A program made the position numbers and the translations under genes. The notes beneath the pieces were generated by a model. It worked only from the letters and a program-made list of their open reading frames with translations. It did no database searches and was not told where the DNA came from. From positions 32,266 through 96,265 of the forward strand of contig JAAVTG010000604.1 in NCBI GenBank assembly GCA_011947345.1: a stretch of 64,000 nucleotides of DNA. Reading direction: 5' to 3'. Every line of letters begins with the position of its first letter. Positions within the stretch are counted from its first letter, which is position 1. This DNA comes from Phytophthora quininea (lineage: Eukaryota; Oomycota; Peronosporomycetes; Peronosporales; Peronosporaceae). Below, in pieces: positions 57,369-64,000 of the stretch.

Positions 57369-60300
57369 TTACTGCTGGCTCGCGGAGGCGTTGAAGATCT
57401 GCTCCAACGTGGTCTGCGAGACGCTGTACTCGCGGATCGACAGCTGCGTCTTGGCGTTCTCCACCAGGTCGAACACATGCGATAGACGCAGGTCGACGTT
57501 GCGGTCCTGCTGGTCGAAGATCTTGAACCAGCACGAGTCGTGGCGCCGCTCCAGCACCTCGATCGACCCAAAGTTCTCCTTCAGGAACGCCGCCACGTTC
57601 TCGAACTGGGTCTCGGTGATCCACCACGCGGCAAAGCTGCTCGCCAAGACGTACCCGTCGCGCTTGGCCAGGTTGGCGATCGTGTGTCCGGTCGGGTGCG
57701 TGTTGTCGATCTTCTCGAACCACGAGACGTTGCCCAGCAGTCGGCACTTCTCCTCGAGCTCGCCTTTGCCGATGCGAGTGTCAGGCGAGTCGAAATAGCG
57801 CGACGCAAGCGCTGCCACGTCTTCCGCTGACGGCGTCTGCAGCTTGGCGTCGAACATGAGACCGTCGCCGAAGCGGTTCTTCAGGTGCTGCACACTGCCG
57901 AGACACTTGAGCTCGCCACCGACCATGATGCCGACGCGCGTGCACAGCGCCTCGCACTCCTCCATGCTGTGCGTCGTCAGCACCACCGTCGACTCCTTGT
58001 TGTACGTCGAGATCTCCGAGATGACGTCCCACATGAACCGTCTCGAGACCGGGTCCATGCCGGTGGACGGCTCGTCGAGGAACAGGATCTTCGGCCCGCC
58101 GATCATCGCGATGGCCACCGACAGCTTGCGCTTGTTGCCGCCGCTCAAACTGCCCGCCAGTTTGTTTTCGAACGTCGTCAGGTTCAATTGCTCCATCTTC
58201 TGACGCACCACGTCGTCCAGATCCGCACTCGAGACGCCCTTGATTTTGGCAAACAGCTCCAGGTGCTCGCGAACCGTCAAGAGATCGATCAGCGCGTCGA
58301 ACTGCGGACAGTATCCGATCTGCCGCCGGACTTCCACTTGCTGCGTCATGATGTCGAAGCCGCTGAGGTCGCCCTGCCGGAAGTCGGCACGATATCACCC
58401 GTCAGCATCTTCATCGTCGTGGTCTTGCCAGCGCCGTTGATTCCGAGGAAGCCGAAGCACTCGCCCTGCTTGAGACCGAACGACAGGTCCTGCACAGCCA
58501 CCTTCTCTCCCTTGGGGTAGACCTTGCGGAGGTCTTGCAGCTTGATCATGTCGTTGTCAGCTCCGCCGTTCAGGACGCGCTCCGCTTCAGCTCCGACGTC
58601 TTCATCAATCTCGCCATGCTCCACTGGGATGTCAGGGTCTTTGGACATCGAGGCTTTGATCTTCGGGAACGTCAAACCGTAGTCGATGGCCACGGCGAGA
58701 GCGAAGTAGATGACCGCGTCCAAGATCAAGTAGATGATCTCGTACCCTGTGTTATCCAGCGCGAATGGGTCCTTCGAGGGCGCATTGTCTGTCTCAGATC
58801 CGCCAGTGTACGTGATCTCTATGATGGTCAGATTCAGCAAGCCTCGGCCAAGACAGAACAGTGGTGAGAAGCGCCAAATGAACTGCAGCCCGTCATCCAC
58901 ACTCTCCGTACTGTTGATGACTTGCATCACGAAGGAAACGATCATCAGAGCGAGCCCCAGCACGAAGTTGATGAGGATCATGTACGTCTGCGAAGACGCC
59001 GGATCGGTAAACACGTACGACCAGCAGTACGCGTGGGGACAAATCGCCAGCCCAAACAGCAGCACCAGCACGATCACGGCAATGAACGTCGAGTCGGTGC
59101 ACGTTTGACACGAGCTGGATCCTGTTAGCGCGCTCACGTCGAAGGCCTGGAACAAGGCCAGCGCGATGACGGCGGGGATCAGGTAGACGGAATAGTCCCA
59201 AATGAAGTTCGCAGTCCAGAACGCGTTGATGTTAGCGCCGGATACCAGTTGCTGGTGCTTGGAGTTGTGGTCTGGAGACCTCTCTCGGACCAGCATCACC
59301 ACAATGGATGCCGGATAGTAAGCGAAGGAGATCACGATGAACAGCACGGCAGCGAAGGAGATGTACGCCGAGAAGAGCGCGGTGTTTTCAGCGGTAAGAG
59401 GCAACGGATGATCATTCACCGTCAAGCTCAGCGAGGAGGGTCCGATGCTCGAGTCGTGCTGGGTGGTCATGAGGCGAAAGAGCGACTGGTCCATGAACGC
59501 CTTGAAAATAATTGAGCCGTGCGTCAGCGTCGTGTTGATGAGCACGTTGTAGCCGAAGACGTTGTTGTCCACGTCTGCGTGGATGAGGTATCCACCGAAC
59601 TGGTCCGCGATCTCTTCGGTGTACGCTCGACTGAAAATCTTCTCGCTCAGTCTGAGCTGGTAGCCTGTCGCGTCGGTCGCGTTGATGGTCGGGTCGTTGT
59701 AGACGACGTCGAAGACGGTAGGCGAGTCGCTCGAGTACGGCGGGTTGCCGATATCACTCTGGCTGAGCGTCACGATGGATGCGCTGGAGAAGTAGTCGCT
59801 GCCCAGCGCAGTCTCGCACCACTGGCCGGAGCTCTGCTCACAGAAACTTGGTAGCAGCACTTCGCCAGCTTGGGAATTCAACTTGGACAACGTCAGCGCC
59901 ATGAACGGGTCGTTGTCCGTGATCCCAGCAGCCTTCAGGATGGACAAACCGAAGATGAGCCACACCACCGGCAGCAACAAGCCCACCCCGAACAATTTCT
60001 TGTCCCTCCTGGCCATGCGGAACCGCTTCTGGATCATCGCCATCAGTTGCGTGACGAACACCGAGTGCAGACCGCCCACCGGCAACGAACTTCCTTGTCG
60101 ATCAAGCCCGTAGTAGCAATTCTCCGCCGCCTTGTCGCCGACAATGGGGAGGCTGTCTTGCGGAGCTACGACGTGTTGCTTCACTCGGTTCTGCAGCGTG
60201 TGCTGCTGCTCCTCGTCGGACTCCTCGGCCACCTTGATGAACACCTCCATCGTCGTCACTGAAATGCCGTACGACAGCACCGCCAGCTTCTCCAGACTCT

Positions 60301-63242
60301 CATCCAGCTTGTGGAACATCTGTGGGAAGAGCGACGAGCTGTCGAGAGGTAGCTGGAAGGCGATCTCCGTGCCCACGTTGCTCAGCACAGTGCTGGACGG
60401 GATGTAGCGCCTGACAAAGTTGATCATGTTCGCGTCGTCGCAGCGCTCCTCCTTGACGATGGTCAAGTTGTAGCCCACGCCGAAGCGGTTCTTGAGGAAC
60501 AGCGCCGACCCGCAGCATCGCAGCTCGCCCTCGGCCATGATGGCGATACGGTCGCCCAGGATGTCGGCTTCGTCCATGAAGTGCGTCGTGAGCACCATCA
60601 CGCGGTCCTGGCGGTTGGCCATCAGGATCTCCCACGTGCTGCGGCGCGAGTACGGGTCCATTCCGGAGGTCGGTTCGTCCAGGAACACGAGCGAGCTGTC
60701 GCCCAGCAACGAGATCGCCACCGACAGCTTCCGCTTCATACCTCCGGACAGAGCACTGGAAATCGTGTCGCGCTTGTCCACGAGTCCGACCTCGCGGATC
60801 TTGGCCGTGACCTCGTCCTTCAACTCTTCGCCCCGATAGCCCTTGATGCGAGCGTAGAACTCGAGGTGGTCTTGCACGGACAGCTCCGGGTACAGTACGT
60901 CGTGCTGGAAGCAGATGCCGAGCGACTCGCGGAGCTCGTCCATGTCTTCCCGCAGCGACAGTCCGTGGAAGGTGGCGTCGCCTGCGGTCGGGGGCGTCAC
61001 ACCCGTGAGCATGGAGATCAGAGTCGTCTTGCCTGCCCGTTGTGGCCGAGCAGACATGTGATCTGGCCCGAGTACATGCTGATATGCAGCCCCTTCACAG
61101 CCTCCTTTTGCCACCGGGGACTTGGAACACCTTCCGAAGACCCTGCACCGACAGCGCCTCACCTGTCTGTTCCTGGTCCTTCAAGTCGGCGCTCACCTGC
61201 TCGACGTTGGGGTTCACCTCCACTTCCAATGCAGCTGCGTCTTCGTCCGTGCTTGCCGTGGCGGCGGACTTGCGGAACTTCATCCAGTACGACGGACGCA
61301 GCGGGAAGTACCATTTCTCGGGAGTGCCGTACTCCTTCGGGATGGCCTTCTCAAAGTACAATCCGAGCAGCGTGTACACGATGGTGTCGAGGGCGAAGTA
61401 GTAGAGCGCCGTGGAGAAGCGGAAGTTTTGATGGGGTCGGAAGCGCTGGCGAACGAGATGCCGACGCCCGACGTTTCCGACGACGCGAGCGAGTTGACCC
61501 CGAAGACGAGCGCTGCCGGTGCCAAGATGCAGACCGCGTTCTTGGACGACTCCGCCGACGAGTCATCGAACCCCGCCGTGACGCCGTACATGACGAAGAA
61601 GAGGATGAAGCCGATGTAGACGCCCGTGCGCGACCGCGAAAACATGGTGCTGATCATGAAGGCGAAGGCCAGCACGCTGAGACTGAAGAGGAAGAAGAAG
61701 AGGAACAGCAGCAAGGCGCTCGAGTTCGGGAACAGCTCGGCCACGGCCGCGATCGTCTGGAGCACGCAGCTCACGAACAAGATGACGATGTACGTGATGA
61801 ACCAGGAGATGACGATGCTGGACTCCTTGACGCCCAGGATCTTCATGAGCTCTCGCGAGCGCGTCTCCCTCTCGGACATGAGACCGACGAGGATCTTGGA
61901 CAGCGGGTGCAGGTACGTGAGGATGAAGAAGATGGGGAAAGCGTCAGTGATCGAGTCGTAGAAGGACGAGGACGTGAACGTGTCGATGGGGAACGGCGTG
62001 GTGAGCGCTCCGAGGTACGGCTGCGGTGCCTGACGTAGCGGGGTCAGCAGCGCTTCGAGCGTGTCGTTATCGAGCTGCAGGTTGGCAGTGCTGCTGAGCG
62101 CAGACGACTCGCCAAGCAGCTGATTAGACAAGAGGTCGGCGTACTTGGTGGCGGGGTCGTTGACGATGGTCTCCAGAAGACGGGAGTCCAGGTCGGTCGA
62201 GGACACTGCAGTGGACGCATTGATCTGGCACGCGCCCGTCGTGGACTTGGTGCTCGCGTCCCAGTCCGGCAGGCAGTTGACAAAGCGCGTGACGAGCGTC
62301 TGCAGCGTCATGAAGCCGTTGGTGGTGTACTGCTGGTAGTCGGTCGTCTCGAGCTTGCGGTGAACGAGTCCCAGACGGAGGCGCCGTCGACTGTCTGGGG
62401 ATGTATCGGTTGTCGTCGCTGTCCCGACGTAGGTCGAGTTGAGTCGCAGCGAGTACTCGATGGACGAAGGCTGGCCGATGGCGTCGCTACTGGTCGGGTA
62501 CTGCGTGAAGACGATGGCGCCGAAGATACGAGGTTTGTCTGCCGTCTCGGCGTAGCCCGAGGACTCGACGTAGCTCTCGAGGTCGTCCTCAGTGTCGAAG
62601 AAGACGGTGCTGTCCTCGAAGGACGGGATGACGAGCTGCGACTGCGACGCGTTGGCCGAGGCGCTGCCGTTGACGACCACCGTCGGGTACCACCGCTTCA
62701 TGGTCTCGAAGAAGTAGTTGCGCGTGAAGGCGTCGTCGGGGGCGATGGCGATCTTGAAGGGCGACACGCGGCCCTCGCACTCGGCCGGCAGCACGTAGGG
62801 CGACGACGCGTTGAGACTGACGCGGCCGCCGAGACTCATCTCGCGCTCGCAGATGGAGCGGTTCTCGGCCGTGAAGGTCTTCATGAGTCGCCCGTAGTCG
62901 AACGAGTGGAAGCCCAAGTGCAGCAGCAGCCCCGAGAGCGTGGACTCGGGCGTGGCGAACAGGGGGTGGTGTCCTGGCCCACGAGGGACCAGCCGGCGGG
63001 GTTGAAGAGGTTGTAGGACGTGGTGCCGGTGGTGAAGCCTGGGGGCACGGTCTTGTCGCTGGTGGTGGTGCGCACGATGTCCATGACGGTGATGAAGAGC
63101 ACGGGCGTGATGATCTCGAAGAGCAGCGCCACGGGGTGTTTGCGCTTGAGCAGCCAGTTCTGCGCAGCAGCACCGGCACGAAGCGGAGGTGGCTTGAGCG
63201 CTGCTTTGGCGGCTGTGACGGTGGCAGCAGTAGCTGCTCCAT
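57369..63242 (-). pseudogene. ABCA-type ABC transporter, copy 3 (frame-broken)
   Basis: Colinear counterpart of copy 1, with the same flanks, start (MEQLLLPPSQ) and stop. All ABCA landmarks are present: NBD1 and NBD2 Walker A, LSGGMKRKL and LSGGNKRKL signatures, and both LDEP motifs. Lesions are G5 at 62962-62966, several indels near 62360-62430, T4 at 61426-61429, CCC at 61036-61038 within the NBD1 Walker A codons, T4 at 61106-61109, an in-frame loss of one glutamate near 60247 and a 2-bp loss near 58366 just after the NBD2 Walker A. Some lesions (T4, CCC) are shared with copy 2 but not with copy 1, despite the positional match to copy 1. Confidence 0.86.
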
Positions 63243-63499
63243 TGCAGGTAGCACTGTTGCCTCGGAAGCAAATTAGAGAGTGAGTGCAGGTGAACTTCAG
63301 CGTTTGGCGTTTAGCATTGCATGTTTGGCGTCGTAGTAATCATGGCTCAGGGCAATCAAAGGTTCGATTGCCTTTTGCAACTCGACGATCAACCAGTGGA
63401 CAACGGCAACTGCAGCCAAACTTGTGCAAAAGTGTATCACGTCACAATTCTGGGCATCGGAGAGGCAAAGCAACTCTCTTTGCCTCCTTCTAGACCTGC

Positions 63500-64000
63500 C
63501 TAGCCAAAGAGCACGCGGCGCATGAGGTCCGCAAATTGCGCTCCCGAGGCCTCGTCTTCGCCCTTAATGGTGGCGCGCAGCGTGCCGTCGGACTTCTCCA
63601 CAAGCGTCTCGGACAAGAAGAAGCGACCTTGCGTGTCCTGCGCGTAGAAGAATTTGTACTGCGGACCCACGTCGCCAGACGCCATTGTGACGATGCCGCG
63701 CGAAGCGAACGCTTGCTCCAGCTCGTTCTGCGGAGGCAAAGTCGGCAGCTGCACGACCACCTCGGACACCACAGGCCGACTCCCAATGACTTTGGAACGC
63801 CGGCGTCCATTACCGGGTTTGGTACCAACGCAAAGGCCGGTCCAGCGCCAGGCGGTGGCGGTCCGCTCGATGAAAAGTCCATGTCCAGCAGATCCATACT
63901 AGGAGCTGCCTGCTGGGGGCGGCGCAGAGTTGCGCTGTTGCTGCTGTTGCTGCTGCGGAGGCTGTGGGCCGTTGTCGTAGTCACCTTCGTCGTCCTCCTC
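63500..64000 (-). pseudogene. AP-4 beta copy 2, 3' end (cut by window edge)
   Basis: Encodes the AP-4 beta hinge and appendage, nearly identical to 22139-22650. The DLLDMDF motif and the glutamine-rich hinge are retained with shorter repeats (3-bp losses). A single-base loss in a G-run near 63783 breaks the frame before the appendage, at nearly the same place where copy 1 has a 2-bp insertion. The rest of the gene lies beyond the window, so whether it is functional cannot be judged. Confidence 0.85.

Noticed and set aside
1..64000. CRISPR arrays, tRNA, rRNA, and effector genes such as RXLR or CRN
   Set aside because: No regularly spaced repeats, no cloverleaf or rRNA-like conserved blocks, and no signal peptide with RXLR-EER or LFLAK-type motif was seen in any frame.

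Overview
The window looks like nuclear DNA of an oomycete, most likely a Phytophthora-like member of the Peronosporales. The reasons are short GT-AG introns of 66-67 bp, compact genes with very GC-rich third positions beside AT-rich repeat-filled spacers, chromodomain Ty3/gypsy elements, a DIRS-like tyrosine-recombinase retroelement and BED-finger hAT transposons. The genus is an inference. I see no bacterial operon, tRNA, rRNA or CRISPR array.

Layout. 1-10.4 kb is a repeat graveyard: a broken Ty1/copia remnant (834-2660, -), a weak Mutator-like remnant (about 4150-4696, +), a short Tc1/mariner-type element with perfect 66-bp terminal inverted repeats (5119-5899) and a complete-ended hAT element (6487-8453). 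10.4-24.8 kb holds three host genes: a focadhesin/RST1-like protein (10406-15895, +), a full-size ABCA-type ABC transporter (16003-21880, -) and the beta subunit of adaptor complex AP-4 (22139-24743, -). 24.8-28.5 kb is a second hAT element that carries a piece of a host MFS transporter gene inside its ends. 29.3-35.2 kb is a second, inverted ABCA copy. From 35.7 kb to the window end the focadhesin, ABCA and AP-4 beta genes occur again in the same order and orientation as at 10-25 kb. In that second unit the focadhesin copy lacks its 5' half and is split by three insertions: a gypsy element (37850-48907) with a DIRS-like element nested in its reverse transcriptase, a second gypsy element (49711-55422), and a 663-bp insert (55528-56190). 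The empty sites can be read directly from the intact copy at 10-16 kb.

Roles of the host genes. AP-4 beta is a vesicle-coat subunit of the trans-Golgi network. The ABCA protein is a membrane exporter or flippase, probably for lipids. The focadhesin/RST1 family consists of long armadillo-like scaffolds tied in animals and plants to the SKI/exosome RNA-decay machinery. They are neighbours, not a pathway.

Nearly every gene, host or mobile, is interrupted by single-base length changes in homopolymer runs. Some are shared by all copies and some are private to one copy. This suggests an unpolished long-read assembly as much as real decay, so reading frames here should not be taken at face value. 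The near-identical second unit could be a true segmental duplication or two haplotypes joined end to end.
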